DNA of 64,000 bases from Litoreibacter janthinus (GCF_900111945.1 NZ_FOYO01000001.1:3169751-3233750), one strand, 5' to 3'; counted from the stretch's first letter, positions 35,918 to 45,054 are shown. Numbers and translations: made by a program. The notes: generated from the letters alone by a model not told the origin.

Positions 35918-37129
35918 CTATTGTCCCGCGCACACCGCTGAAGCTGCCTCCAGCGCGCCCGCGCCATGGGGGACGTCCAAGGCCTTGAACGCTGCGTCGA
36001 TAGAGCCAAGTGTTCCCATCAGCATATGAGCGTTCACGTGCCCCATGTGACCGATGCGGAAGAACCCATCGGACTGCGGGTCCTCGTCTGTCGCCATACC
36101 AAGGCCGATGCCAAGCGTCAGCCCCGCCTGATCGGTGACCCAGTCGCGCAACCTAGCACCGTGTGGCGCGCCGATGCGCAGCGAGGTCACAGCGTTACTG
36201 CGTGCGGCCGTGTCCGCGATGTTCAGTTCCAGCGGACCAGCCTGCCCCCAAACATCACAGGCCGCCCATAAGGCGCGGGCCAAGGTCGCATGGCGGGCCA
36301 AGACATTATCCAGCCCTTCTTCGTGTACGATCATGTCCAATGCCACCCGCAGCCCGTAGAGGTGATGCGTCGGCGCGGTGCCGCAGGAAATCTGGTAATA
36401 CATCTCGGGATCGGCACGCGGCTTCCAGTCCCAATAGGCCGACACGCGTTCCATCTTGTCGCGCGCCGCAGCAGCTTTAGCGTTGAAAAACACAAAGCAC
36501 ATACCCGGCGGCACCATCAGCCCCTTCTGGCTTCCCGTAACCAAGATGTCGACGCCCCAGGCGTCCATTTGCATATCATCACAGCCAAGGCAGGCGATAC
36601 TGTCTACGATAAGCAACGCCGAATGCGCGGCCGCATCCATCGCAGCACGGATCGCCGCAAGATCGGACTTGGCAGAGCTTGCAGTATCAACCTGAACCAC
36701 GAGAACGGCCTTGATCTTGTGATCTGTATCGGCGCGCAAGGCGTCCTCAACTGCTTGAGGATCAATCGGCGCTCGCCGACCGAAATCCAGATGCTCGACG
36801 ACCAAACCGCGTTTCTCGGCAGTGACACCCCAACCGAGCGAGAATTGCGCTGCCCCGGGGATCAGAACCTTGTCGCCGGGGGCGAGCACATTGGCCAAAG
36901 ACGCTTCCCAAGCGGCATGACCGTTCCCGATATACAAGGCGACCTGACCCGCAGTCTTCGCGACGACTTTCAGATCGGGAAACAGGGAGTAAGTGAGATC
37001 CACCAATTCACCTGTATAGATATTCGGCGCGGGCCGGTGCATCGCCTGCAAAACACGTTCCGGCATAACGGACGGTCCCGGAATGGCCAGCGTATGACGA
37101 CCATGGGACAGGTTAGGCAGATTAGACAT
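35918..37129 (-). CDS. Serine--glyoxylate aminotransferase family protein
   Basis: A 403-residue fold-type-I aminotransferase of the alanine/serine-glyoxylate class. The N-terminal GRHTLAIPGPSVMPERVLQA is characteristic. The PLP region is VDSIACLGCDDMQMDAWGVD, followed by the lysine in VTGSQKGLMVPPG near residue 200. In methylotrophic or C1 metabolism it makes hydroxypyruvate and glycine in the serine cycle; here the rest of the cycle is not adjacent. ATG 37129 is preferred to an upstream Met because AAGG precedes it and family alignment starts there. Confidence 0.9.
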   Translation of the reverse strand: MSNLPNLSHGRHTLAIPGPSVMPERVLQAMHRPAPNIYTGELVDLTYSLFPDLKVVAKTAGQVALYIGNGHAAWEASLANVLAPGDKVLIPGAAQFSLGWGVTAEKRGLVVEHLDFGRRAPIDPQAVEDALRADTDHKIKAVLVVQVDTASSAKSDLAAIRAAMDAAAHSALLIVDSIACLGCDDMQMDAWGVDILVTGSQKGLMVPPGMCFVFFNAKAAAARDKMERVSAYWDWKPRADPEMYYQISCGTAPTHHLYGLRVALDMIVHEEGLDNVLARHATLARALWAACDVWGQAGPLELNIADTAARSNAVTSLRIGAPHGARLRDWVTDQAGLTLGIGLGMATDEDPQSDGFFRIGHMGHVNAHMLMGTLGSIDAAFKALDVPHGAGALEAASAVCAGQ

Positions 37130-37223
37130 GAAACGGACCTTTTGGAAACAAGAGCAACAGCTTGGCGTCAAGACGTAGAGGCGACCGCAGGGGGCGTCAA
37201 TTCGCTATCCGTGACGTGGACTA

Positions 37224-37910
37224 TCAGCCTTTGTGATACCGTTTGGACAGATCCGACGGGTCAGCCCCGAAGCTGTAGCGCGTCAAAGTGCCAAAGTTGC
37301 GCAGGCTTTGGCGCAACCAGCCGTTGCGCTCATATCGCTCTGCCCCTGTCGCGGCATATGTGTCGAGCAATCGGAGGCGGCCCTTCAAAGCTCGTGCCAT
37401 GGCCACGTCTTCCATCAATGGCTGGTCAGGATAGCCCCCTGTATACTCATATAAGGCGCGCGACATCATCAGTCCCTGATCTCCGTAAGGCAGGTTCAAC
37501 GCCGCGCTGCGCATATTCGCCCAGGTTGCGACTAAACGTGGCGCGATACCTTTGGCGCGGAACTTCAGGCGGAAAGCGGCTGCAAGATTTGGATGCGCTT
37601 CGCGGTGTGTTGCCGCCGCCCCCACCCAATCTGGAGCAAGTCGCGTGTCAGCATGCAGGAATAGCAGCCATTCCCCTTTGGCGGCCTCCGCTCCGCGATG
37701 GAGCTGTCCGCCACGCCCCTTGGGGCCAGTGACAACAACAGCGCCTGCTTCTTCTGCGATTTTGACGGTGTCATCCCCACTGCCACCATCAGACACGATC
37801 AGGTCGCGGATCATCCCGACCTCCAACCCCGGCAATAGCGAATTTAGGGTCGCGGGCAACTGAGGGGCCGCGTTCAGGGTCGGGATCACAATGGAAAACG
37901 GTGCAGACAT
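37224..37910 (-). CDS. Glycosyltransferase family 2 (rSAM/selenodomain-associated transferase 2 type)
   Basis: A 228-residue GT-A glycosyltransferase. It begins SIVIPTLNAAPQLPATLNSL, with LIVSDGGSGDDT near residues 38-49, GPKGRGGQLHRGA near 63-75, and the divalent-metal motif LLFLHADTRLA near 82-92. These features match the TIGR04283 group, a relative of ordinary GT2 enzymes. The sugar acceptor is unknown. It sits 94 bases upstream of sgaA on the same strand. Confidence 0.88.
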   Translation of the reverse strand: MSAPFSIVIPTLNAAPQLPATLNSLLPGLEVGMIRDLIVSDGGSGDDTVKIAEEAGAVVVTGPKGRGGQLHRGAEAAKGEWLLFLHADTRLAPDWVGAAATHREAHPNLAAAFRLKFRAKGIAPRLVATWANMRSAALNLPYGDQGLMMSRALYEYTGGYPDQPLMEDVAMARALKGRLRLLDTYAATGAERYERNGWLRQSLRNFGTLTRYSFGADPSDLSKRYHKG

Positions 37911-37974
37911 ATCGGGGCTGTTATACCCACCCCTGCCTCCTATATGACAGAGCTAAGAACAGATGGAGGACGAA

Positions 37975-38730
37975 ATGCCAGACAGCACGCGCATGTTGAT
38001 CGAAGTCACCGGCGGGGACCGCGTGGAATTCCTGCAAGGTCTGGTCACCAATGATTTGGCGAAACTATCTGAAGGCTTGGTCTATGCAGCACTGTTGACC
38101 CCTCAAGGTAAATTTCAGGTCGATTTTTTCTTGGTGCCCTGGAAGGATGCGATTCTCATCGACGTGGCTGCACCCTATGGCGACGCGCTGATGCGACGGC
38201 TGACCTTCTACAAGCTACGTGCTGATGTGAAGCTTCACGAATTGAAGGCTGATGTGACACGCGGAGTAAATGATATGCCGCAAGGTGCATTCTCCGACCC
38301 CCGCCATGATGCGCTCGGCTGGCGCGCCTACGGGCCTGGCTTCGCGTTCGAAGAGCAACCCGATATCGATTGGGACGCCATCCGCGTTGCCCATTGCATC
38401 CCCGAGATCGGCATCGAACTCATCCCCGATGATAGCTTTATTCTGGAAGTGGGCTTTGAGCGCTTGCACGGCGTCGATTTCCGCAAAGGCTGCTATGTCG
38501 GCCAAGAGGTCACGGCCCGCATGAAACACAAGACCGAGCTGCGCAAGGGGCTGGCATTGGTCGACATTAAGGGCGCGGCCCCGGTGGGAACCCCGATCGA
38601 CGCACATAACAAGGCAGTTGGCACTCTCTACAGCCAGTCCGGTGGCCGCGCGATTGCGTATCTGCGCTTTGACCGCGCGACCGAGGGCATGACGGCGGGA
38701 GACGCCACTGTGTCCTACCAACGCGACTGA
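37975..38730 (+). CDS. ygfZ: YgfZ/GcvT-domain folate-binding protein
   Basis: A 251-residue member of the YgfZ (IbaG/COG0354) family, needed for maintaining certain iron-sulfur enzymes. The signature KGCYVGQEVTARMKHK lies near residues 174-189 and includes the conserved Cys. The N-terminal VEFLQGLVTNDLAKL fits the family. The ATG 37975 has GGAGG six bases upstream; an in-frame ATG four codons earlier overlaps that site. Confidence 0.92.
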   Translation: MPDSTRMLIEVTGGDRVEFLQGLVTNDLAKLSEGLVYAALLTPQGKFQVDFFLVPWKDAILIDVAAPYGDALMRRLTFYKLRADVKLHELKADVTRGVNDMPQGAFSDPRHDALGWRAYGPGFAFEEQPDIDWDAIRVAHCIPEIGIELIPDDSFILEVGFERLHGVDFRKGCYVGQEVTARMKHKTELRKGLALVDIKGAAPVGTPIDAHNKAVGTLYSQSGGRAIAYLRFDRATEGMTAGDATVSYQRD

Positions 38731-38842
38731 ATACGCGGCAGTCATCCCCCACACTCGGTCGCCTGCGCGCTCGGCCACACCATTGCATATCGCCGAGATA
38801 AGCATATGATTTAGTGAAGATTTTCTTGCGAAAGGTGCCGCT

Positions 38843-39838
38843 ATGTCCCTAACCATTCGTCCCGCAAATATTACAGATGTAGAGGCAATTGCCGGCCTGC
38901 TCGTTCTGGACGCAGAACAACGCTACGCAGCCAATCAAACCTTGTGGAAGATGGCTCCAGAACCGCACGCGAAAGTCGCTTCGACCATCACCGCCGCGAT
39001 GCAAAACGAAGCCCCGCCCTTTCGCCAACACTGGCTTATCGCCGAATCCGAGGGCAACGTCGTTGGCGTGACCCACACAATCCTACTGCCTGTCCCGCCG
39101 ATCTACGCGGGCGAGTTTGGCCCCCCCGGTTTGATCATGGAGGATTGCTACGTCCTTGATCGCGCACCTTCCGGCACCGCGAAGGCTCTACTGGAGGCAG
39201 CGGAGGCCGATTTGGTTGCAGCCGGTGCGAAGGTCCTACTGGGATCATCCATCGCAGGCGGCATTTGGGGCGATGAGTTCTTGGCACAAAGCTACGAGCC
39301 TTTGACTCTGTATTTTTCCAAGACCGGATTGAGCAATGCGGCAGACCACGACGACGTGCAAAAAGCATCCGAAGACGACATCCCGGCGATTGTGGCCTCC
39401 AGCGCCGTGAACCGTCAGGTGCTGTTTGACTTAAACGACTTCTGGAAACCGCATCCAGAGGCTGACGCCCGTTTTGGCAGCTGGATGACGCGCAGCCTCA
39501 CACTCACAGACCGCGATATGCTCATCTCCAACTCAGAAGGCGATCCAGAAGGCTACTCTGTGTCCCAGCCTGCAACACCCCTTCACTTCCCGTCAGCCCA
39601 TGACGTTGTGGGCACTGGATTCATAGACGACTACTTCCATGCAGATTTCGAAAACCCAACCCGTCTGGAAAACCAAGGCCACGCCGCCCGCGCCTTGTTG
39701 CAGGCGTCAGAGTCAGCACTTGAGGCGCGTGGCAATGATGCTGCGCTCATCGTATGCCCTGCGGCTTGGATCTCTAAAATCGAGGTGTTGCAAAGCGAAG
39801 GCTATGAGACCGAAATTGTCTGGTTCATCAAGGCCTGA
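38843..39838 (+). CDS. GNAT family N-acetyltransferase
   Basis: A 331-residue protein. The N-terminal half begins LTIRPANITDVEAIAGLLVL, typical of GNAT acetyltransferases, and the C-terminal half (VQKASEDDIPAIVASSAVN onward) appears to be a second, degenerate GNAT-like unit. The acetyl-CoA-binding loop is weakly conserved. AAAGG seven bases upstream of the ATG supports the start. Substrate unknown. Confidence 0.72.
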   Translation: MSLTIRPANITDVEAIAGLLVLDAEQRYAANQTLWKMAPEPHAKVASTITAAMQNEAPPFRQHWLIAESEGNVVGVTHTILLPVPPIYAGEFGPPGLIMEDCYVLDRAPSGTAKALLEAAEADLVAAGAKVLLGSSIAGGIWGDEFLAQSYEPLTLYFSKTGLSNAADHDDVQKASEDDIPAIVASSAVNRQVLFDLNDFWKPHPEADARFGSWMTRSLTLTDRDMLISNSEGDPEGYSVSQPATPLHFPSAHDVVGTGFIDDYFHADFENPTRLENQGHAARALLQASESALEARGNDAALIVCPAAWISKIEVLQSEGYETEIVWFIKA

Positions 39839-39860
39839 GATCACGGTTTCACAAGCGGAA

Positions 39861-39897
39861 AGGGCTCAGCGTTTTCGCGCCAAGCCCTAAAATTATT
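39861..39897 (+). terminator. Possible terminator after the GNAT gene
   Basis: AGGGCT (39861-39866) pairs with AGCCCT (39883-39888), and an inner GCG pairs with CGC; AAAATTATTTCGATTTTT follows. It lies between two convergent genes. The T tract is interrupted, so the call is moderate. Confidence 0.45.
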
Positions 39898-39911
39898 TCG
39901 ATTTTTGACGC

Positions 39912-40703
39912 TTAGTCCCGCTCGCGGATCGTCTTTGCGAAAGCAGGAAAAATATCGGGGTTGGCTGCGATCATGTGACCGTCTTCCAGCAAGTTCTGGC
40001 CTTCACGGATAGGCTCGATAAACCCGCCCGACTCTTTGACCAACAGCACACCGCCCGCGATGTCCCAGATGTTCAACCCACGTTCCCAGTATCCGTCGTA
40101 GCGGCCAGCCGCCACGTAAGCGAGATCCAGCGCCGCAGCGCCCCAGCGACGAACGCCAGCACATTGGGGCATCAGCCGGGCGAGATCTTTCAGTGTCGCA
40201 GGCAGATACTTGCTGCCGCCGAACGGCACTCCCGTCGCGAACACTGACTCGATCATCTTGTTGCGGGCAGAAACACGCAGCCGCTGCTCGTTCATATATG
40301 CGCCCTCGCCCTTTTCAGCGACGAACATTTCATCCTTTGCAGGGTCGTAGACCACAGCAGAAACAATCTCGCCCTTGTGCTCCAACGCAATCGACACGGC
40401 CCAATGCGGCATCCCGTGCAGGAAGTTGGTCGTGCCATCTAGCGGATCAACGATCCAGCGGCGGGTCGGGTCAGCGCCTTCGATCGGCTCACTTTCCTCA
40501 CCAACCCAGCCATAGGTCGGGCGCGCGTCCATCAGTTGCTCTTTGATAATGGCTTCGGCGGCGGTGTCCGCCTTGGACACGAAGTCCCCCGCGCCCTTCA
40601 TCGAGACCTGCAGGTTCTCGACTTCGCGGAAGTCCTTCACCAGCGATCGGCCGGCAACTCGTGCGGCTTTGATCATAACATTCAGGTTTGCGCTGCCTTG
40701 CAT
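39912..40703 (-). CDS. suhB: Inositol monophosphatase family protein
   Basis: A 263-residue lithium-sensitive-type phosphatase. Metal-binding motifs are WVGEESEPIEG near residue 66, IVDPLDGTTNFLHGMPHW near 84-101, and NIWDIAGGVLLVKESGG near 213-229. This is the SuhB/IMPase pattern, hydrolysing inositol phosphates and in enteric bacteria also aiding rRNA transcription. Length and motif spacing are normal. Confidence 0.92.
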   Translation of the reverse strand: MQGSANLNVMIKAARVAGRSLVKDFREVENLQVSMKGAGDFVSKADTAAEAIIKEQLMDARPTYGWVGEESEPIEGADPTRRWIVDPLDGTTNFLHGMPHWAVSIALEHKGEIVSAVVYDPAKDEMFVAEKGEGAYMNEQRLRVSARNKMIESVFATGVPFGGSKYLPATLKDLARLMPQCAGVRRWGAAALDLAYVAAGRYDGYWERGLNIWDIAGGVLLVKESGGFIEPIREGQNLLEDGHMIAANPDIFPAFAKTIRERD

Positions 40704-40803
40704 CGGTCATCATCCTTGGGAGAGGTTCGGAGGCGCGTATAGACCTATCCTCCGCATAGGGAAAGCCCTTGCGGATGCCGCGCATTTAAACGAGCGTCCA
40801 GTT

Positions 40804-41715
40804 ATGTCCGCTGACCGTCCCCTCCTTGGCATCATGCTCATGATCGGCTTTTGCGTGCTCGCCCCAATGGGCGACGCGTTGGCAAAGCTGTTGGGCGAGA
40901 GCATTCCACTGGGCCAGCTGCTGCTGACCCGCTTCGGGGTGCAGACAGCAGTGCTAATTCCTTTGGCTTTGCTAACTGGGCGCACGCTCCTTATGTCAGG
41001 CCGTGTGTTGCGCCTGACGGTGCTGCGTTCGGTGCTCCATATCATCGGCATTGGCGCAATGTTCTCCAGCCTGCGGTTTCTACCTTTGGCCGATGCCGTG
41101 GCCATCGCCTTTGTCATGCCATTCATCATGCTGCTTCTGGGCAAGTATGTGCTTCAAGAGGAAGTCGGTATGCGACGCTTGCTGGCTTGCGTGGTCGGAT
41201 TCATCGGCACGTTGCTGGTGATCCAGCCCAGCTTCGCTGCTGTCGGCGCCCCTGCGCTGCTGCCCTTGGTGGTCGCCGTGGTATTTGCTCTGTTCATGTT
41301 GGTGACGCGTCAGGTCGCCAAGCACGCCGACCCGATCAGCCTTCAAGCCGTCAGCGGCATTGTCGCGACACTCATCCTCGCCGCGATGTATTTCATCCCC
41401 GGCACGGATACGATTGAGCAGTTCCAACTCGTCATGCCGGAAGGCGTCAACATCTGGGCGATGCTGCTGGCCATCGGCCTGCTTGGCACCTTCGCGCATC
41501 TGGTCATGACGTGGAGCCTGCGCTTTGCGCCCTCCGCCACCGTCGCCCCGATCCAATATCTTGAGATACCGATCGCCACGATTGTGGGGTTCGCTGTGTT
41601 CGGCGATTGGCCGAACTCGCTCGCAATGGTCGGCATCTGCATCACCATGGCTGCAGGTCTCTATATCTTGCTGCGGGAGCGCCGGATGGCGCGCCTTGTT
41701 CCACCTGCCGCCTAG
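40804..41715 (+). CDS. EamA/DMT-family transporter
   Basis: A 303-residue inner-membrane protein with about ten hydrophobic segments arranged as two EamA repeats. It begins RPLLGIMLMIGFCVLAPMGD, and the second repeat begins near residue 155 (ALLPLVVAVVFALFMLVTRQ). Such proteins export metabolites such as amino acids or nucleosides. The frame is open for 87 codons upstream, but family similarity starts at ATG 40804. It overlaps metR tail-to-tail by four bases. Confidence 0.88.
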   Translation: MSADRPLLGIMLMIGFCVLAPMGDALAKLLGESIPLGQLLLTRFGVQTAVLIPLALLTGRTLLMSGRVLRLTVLRSVLHIIGIGAMFSSLRFLPLADAVAIAFVMPFIMLLLGKYVLQEEVGMRRLLACVVGFIGTLLVIQPSFAAVGAPALLPLVVAVVFALFMLVTRQVAKHADPISLQAVSGIVATLILAAMYFIPGTDTIEQFQLVMPEGVNIWAMLLAIGLLGTFAHLVMTWSLRFAPSATVAPIQYLEIPIATIVGFAVFGDWPNSLAMVGICITMAAGLYILLRERRMARLVPPAA

Positions 41716-42629
41716 GCCTTTTCCGGCGTGCGTTGCAGTTTCAACGGCTCCGTTCTCGCCAACCGAATAACATTCGCCATGAACGGTTTGGCCGTATCCT
41801 CGCTGCGCGTCGCCGCATAAAGCCGCTTGGTGCGCCCACTCTTGGTCAAAGGCCGTGTCACGTAATCAGAGTTATACCGCACTTCGCGCACCACCCAGTC
41901 CGGAAGCACCGCCACGCCTCGGTTGGAGGCGACCAGCAACAAGATGACCGCTGTCAGCTCCACTTGTCGCATCGCTTTGGGCTCGACCCCCGCTGGGGCA
42001 AGTAATTCGGTGAAAACGTCGAGGCGTGAACGATCAACCGGATAGGTAATCAACAACTGGTCGCGCAAGTCCTCCGCGTCGATATATTCCTTTTGTGCCA
42101 GAGGGTTCTGGGATGACGCGACAAACACCGGTTCGTAGTCGAACAACGGGGTAAAATCCACGCCGGGCAGGTCTTCGGGGTCAGACGAGACCACAAGATC
42201 GACCTCTTCGCGCATCAAGGCAGGCAACCCGTCAAACGACAGGCCGGGGCGAATATCCACGTCCACATCGGGCCAGTTCTTGCGGAAGCCTTCAAGCACG
42301 GGAAACAGCCACTCAAAACACGCATGGCACTCAATAGCGATGTGCAAACGCCCCGTTTTGCCCATCCGAAGTCCTTCGAAATCCGCTTGCAGTGCTTCAA
42401 TCTCCGGCAAAATCCGCTCGGCCAGCCGCAGCAATTTCATGCCAGCAGCCGTCAGCTTCATCGGCTTGGCGCGGCGAATGAACAGCTCAACGCCAGCCTG
42501 ATCCTCCAGACCTTTGATCTGATGGCTAAGCGCACTTTGGGTGATGTTGAGCTGGTCGGCAGCCTTGGCCAGCCCACCTGCTTCGTGAATGGCACGCACC
42601 GTCCGAAGGTGGCGAAATTCAATATGCAT
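41712..42629 (-). CDS. metR: LysR-family regulator, MetR type
   Basis: A 305-residue LysR-type regulator. The N-terminal helix-turn-helix is FRHLRTVRAIHEAGGLAKAA followed by LNITQSALSHQIKGLEDQAG, near residues 5-45. The rest is a periplasmic-binding-like effector domain. MetR in other proteobacteria activates methionine-synthesis genes in response to homocysteine; here it is divergent from metF with 88 bases between, which supports the MetR assignment. ATG 42629 has GAGG upstream; the longer frame has no similarity. Confidence 0.88.
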   Translation of the reverse strand: MHIEFRHLRTVRAIHEAGGLAKAADQLNITQSALSHQIKGLEDQAGVELFIRRAKPMKLTAAGMKLLRLAERILPEIEALQADFEGLRMGKTGRLHIAIECHACFEWLFPVLEGFRKNWPDVDVDIRPGLSFDGLPALMREEVDLVVSSDPEDLPGVDFTPLFDYEPVFVASSQNPLAQKEYIDAEDLRDQLLITYPVDRSRLDVFTELLAPAGVEPKAMRQVELTAVILLLVASNRGVAVLPDWVVREVRYNSDYVTRPLTKSGRTKRLYAATRSEDTAKPFMANVIRLARTEPLKLQRTPEKA

Positions 42630-42664
42630 GCGATCCTCATAATGATCGTGAATGTTATGAATTT

Positions 42665-42678
42665 GTCTCACATGAGAC
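42665..42678. promoter_or_regulatory. Inverted repeat between metR and metF
   Basis: GTCTCA-CA-TGAGAC is a perfect six-base inverted repeat with a two-base centre, 40 bases before the metF start and 36 bases before the metR start. It is a good candidate operator for MetR or another regulator of methionine or folate genes. It does not match the enterobacterial MetR site TGAA-N5-TTCA. Inferred from position and symmetry. Confidence 0.45.
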
Positions 42679-42717
42679 GCTGTGGCACAAGTCGTCAACT
42701 CCAAAAGGACATCTGAT

Positions 42718-43581
42718 ATGACTCGCCCTAACGTCTCGTTCGAATTCTTCCCGCCCAAGTCGGTGGAAGCCAGTTTCCGACTCTGGGACACGATCCAAAC
42801 GCTCGCCCCGCTGGACCCGACCTTTGTGTCGGTGACCTATGGCGCTGGTGGCACGACACGCGAGTTGACCCACGAGGCGGTCACGGCCCTGCACAAAACA
42901 ACAGACCTGCGCGTTGCGGCCCACCTGACCTGCGTTGATGCGACTCGCGAAGAAACGCTCGCCATCGCGCGCGATTACATGAAGGCGGGTGTGACCGACA
43001 TCGTCGCCCTGCGCGGCGACGCCCCAAAAGGTCAGAGCTTTGCGGCATCCGAAGACGGATTTGCGTCCTCCATCGAGTTGATCGAAGCGCTGAAAACCGA
43101 AACCGATGCCACGATCCGCGTCGGTGCCTACCCCGACAGCCACCCCGAAGCAGGCTCGATGGAGGCCAACATTGCCTACCTGAAGCGCAAATTCGATGCA
43201 GGTGCGGATGCGGCGATCACCCAGTTTTTCTTCGAGGCGGACACTTTCTTCCGTTTTCGTGACGCCTGCGTAAAGGCCGGGATCGACAAGCCGATCCTGC
43301 CGGGCATCTTCCCGATTGAGGACTGGACCCGCGCCAGCAACTTCGCCAAGCGCTGCGGCACCGCAGTGCCCGCATGGCTGGACGAGGCGTTTACCATCGC
43401 GATCCGTGACGACCGCCATGATCTGCTGGCCCAATCCGTCGTGACCGAACTCTGCTCCGACCTTGTCGACGGCGGCGTGGCCGACTTGCATTTCTACACG
43501 CTGAACCGCCCGGAATTGACCCGCGATATCTGCGCGGCCTTGGGCGTGACCCCGAAACTAGCCTTGGCGCAAGTGGCGTAA
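42718..43581 (+). CDS. metF: Methylenetetrahydrofolate reductase
   Basis: A 287-residue FAD-dependent MetF that reduces 5,10-methylene- to 5-methyl-tetrahydrofolate for methionine synthesis. It begins RPNVSFEFFPPKSVEASF with the catalytic Glu, then TFVSVTYGAGGTTRELTHE near residues 37-55, and TDIVALRGDAPKG near 98-110. FDAGADAAITQFFFEADTFF is the FAD/substrate strand. AAAAGGA precedes the ATG 42718. Confidence 0.95.
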   Translation: MTRPNVSFEFFPPKSVEASFRLWDTIQTLAPLDPTFVSVTYGAGGTTRELTHEAVTALHKTTDLRVAAHLTCVDATREETLAIARDYMKAGVTDIVALRGDAPKGQSFAASEDGFASSIELIEALKTETDATIRVGAYPDSHPEAGSMEANIAYLKRKFDAGADAAITQFFFEADTFFRFRDACVKAGIDKPILPGIFPIEDWTRASNFAKRCGTAVPAWLDEAFTIAIRDDRHDLLAQSVVTELCSDLVDGGVADLHFYTLNRPELTRDICAALGVTPKLALAQVA

Positions 43582-43601
43582 GACTGCCAGTTGCACCTCT
43601 C

Positions 43602-43647
43602 GGGCCTGTCTCCTACCGTCTCCCTGACATACCCAAGAGACAGGCCC
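43602..43647 (+). promoter_or_regulatory. Perfect 11-base hairpin immediately upstream of the thioesterase start
   Basis: GGGCCTGTCTC (43602-43612) pairs exactly with GAGACAGGCCC (43637-43647), with a 24-base loop. The stem ends six bases before the ATG 43654, where no ribosome-binding site is visible (CCCACCCCCATG). It could block ribosome entry, act as a metF 3'-end structure, or be an operator. No T tract follows. Confidence 0.55.
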
Positions 43648-43653
43648 ACCCCC

Positions 43654-44142
43654 ATGCCCGACAATTTCTTCCCTGATCATCCCGACCAGCTTCCAGGCAG
43701 GGACGCAATCTTGTCCATGTCCGGTTTGGAATTCATGCAGAAGGTGCTCGCGAACGAGTTGCCGATGGCACCGATAGCAGGCGGGCTGAACTACGGATTG
43801 CACAGTGTAAAGCTGGATGAAATCGTGTTTCGCGGCGCGCCCGGCTTCAATCATATGAATCCCAGCGGCGCCATTCATGGTGGCTGGTATGGCACCTTGC
43901 TCGATAGCGCTATGGCCTGCGCCGTGATGACACGCGTGCCCAAAGGTTCCGTCTATACCACTTTGGAATACAAGGTGAATATCATCCGCTCAATCCCGTC
44001 GGGCATGCTTGTGGACTGCATCGGAACGGTCGAACACGCTGGCCGCTCGACCGGCGTCGCAACGGGAAAAATTGTGGGCGTCGAGGACGGGAAACTCTAC
44101 GCGACGGGTTCCACCACCTGCATCATTATGACGCCGAAATAG
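43654..44142 (+). CDS. PaaI-family thioesterase
   Basis: A 162-residue hotdog-fold acyl-CoA thioesterase. The core motif FNHMNPSGAIHGGWYGTLLD near residues 68-87, with HGG and the later Asp, is typical of PaaI/YdiI-like thioesterases, and KGSVYTTLEYKVNIIRSIP follows. It starts just after a perfect hairpin and lacks a visible ribosome-binding site. It is 72 bases downstream of metF, on the same strand. Substrate unknown. Confidence 0.88.
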   Translation: MPDNFFPDHPDQLPGRDAILSMSGLEFMQKVLANELPMAPIAGGLNYGLHSVKLDEIVFRGAPGFNHMNPSGAIHGGWYGTLLDSAMACAVMTRVPKGSVYTTLEYKVNIIRSIPSGMLVDCIGTVEHAGRSTGVATGKIVGVEDGKLYATGSTTCIIMTPK

Positions 44143-44363
44143 CTGCTCGGATCAGTTCACAACAGCGCCGGAACGGGCGGTTCCATCACCTTTCCTTGAG
44201 GCTCGATCGCGCAGCACGTGTTCGCTCGTGCGCATAGACATTCGCGACATAGGGCCTATCTCTAAAGCGTACTCCACTGCACAGCAGGGAGGCAGGCGGG
44301 GCCGCCGAACATCTTTCGAAGGCGGCCCTGCTTGTTCACTTTCCGCCCTTTTAAAGCGCAGAT
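44143..44363. other. Intergenic region with GC-rich hairpin
   Basis: About 220 bases between convergent genes. The only structure is GGGCCGCC (44299-44306) pairing with GGCGGCCC (44321-44328). No T tract follows on either strand, so it is at best a weak terminator. I see no gene here. Confidence 0.4.
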
Positions 44364-45053
44364 CTATAGAACTTCGGTTCTGTCACCGTCCAAGATTTCG
44401 GCAATCGGGTCCGGCAAGGAAAGGCCATCGCGTACCTCTGCGTCCAAAGCGATCTCCATTGCTTGCACGTCTGGAATGCGAGCGGCGACGGCATCAATCA
44501 TTGCAAATGGCACAACGACAACACCGTCGCGGTCGGCTACGATCAGGTCTCCTGTCTCGACGGGCTGACCACCTACAACAACCTGCGTGCCCACCTGCCC
44601 AGGCCCAGTTCCATAAGGGGAGCCAGGGTTCAACCCGGTGCACCAGCACGGCAAACCAACTTCCAGAACGCCTTGAAAGTCGCGCATCGGCCCGTCAGTC
44701 ACGAAAGCCGCAGCGCCCGCATTCTTGGCCATGCCCGTGACACGGTCCCCAGCCGCAGCACAGCCTTGCCAACCTTGGGCAGCCCCGATCAGAACGTCGC
44801 CGGCTTTCAGATATCTCAGGCACCCCAAAGTCGCGAGCAAATCCGATGGCCGGTTATCCGCCGTAAGCGCAGGCCCTGCGACATGAGTGTTGGCCCCGGA
44901 CAGCGGCGCTATGCGCGCCTCCATGGCGCCGGCCCCGAACATCGCGTCAACCACGAACCCCGTCGGCACGCCTTGAAACTTGGCGATCTGGTCCTTGGTT
45001 GGGCGGCGGGCGACATCCGGACCAATCCTGAGCATTTTTGGTTCTTCAATCAT
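44364..45053 (-). CDS. RraA family protein (HMG/CHA aldolase-like)
   Basis: A 229-residue RraA/dimethylmenaquinone-methyltransferase-like protein. Motifs include VPTGFVVDAMFGAGAMEARI near residues 29-48, the Gly-rich VLIGAAQGWQGCAAAGDR near 86-103, and ADRDGVVVVPFAMIDAVAARI near the C-terminus. In many bacteria this fold has pyruvate-type aldolase activity (HMG/CHA aldolase); true RNase E inhibition is limited to some lineages. The SD sequence sits in a hairpin loop right before the start. Confidence 0.83.
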   Translation of the reverse strand: MIEEPKMLRIGPDVARRPTKDQIAKFQGVPTGFVVDAMFGAGAMEARIAPLSGANTHVAGPALTADNRPSDLLATLGCLRYLKAGDVLIGAAQGWQGCAAAGDRVTGMAKNAGAAAFVTDGPMRDFQGVLEVGLPCWCTGLNPGSPYGTGPGQVGTQVVVGGQPVETGDLIVADRDGVVVVPFAMIDAVAARIPDVQAMEIALDAEVRDGLSLPDPIAEILDGDRTEVL

Positions 45054-45054
45054 C

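Noticed and set aside
40543..40803. Long N-terminal extension of the EamA transporter
   Set aside because: It lies antisense to suhB, and membrane repeats begin only at 40804.
42630..42717. Enterobacterial-type MetR site (TGAA-N5-TTCA) between metR and metF
   Set aside because: Only direct TGAA copies are present, not the inverted arrangement.
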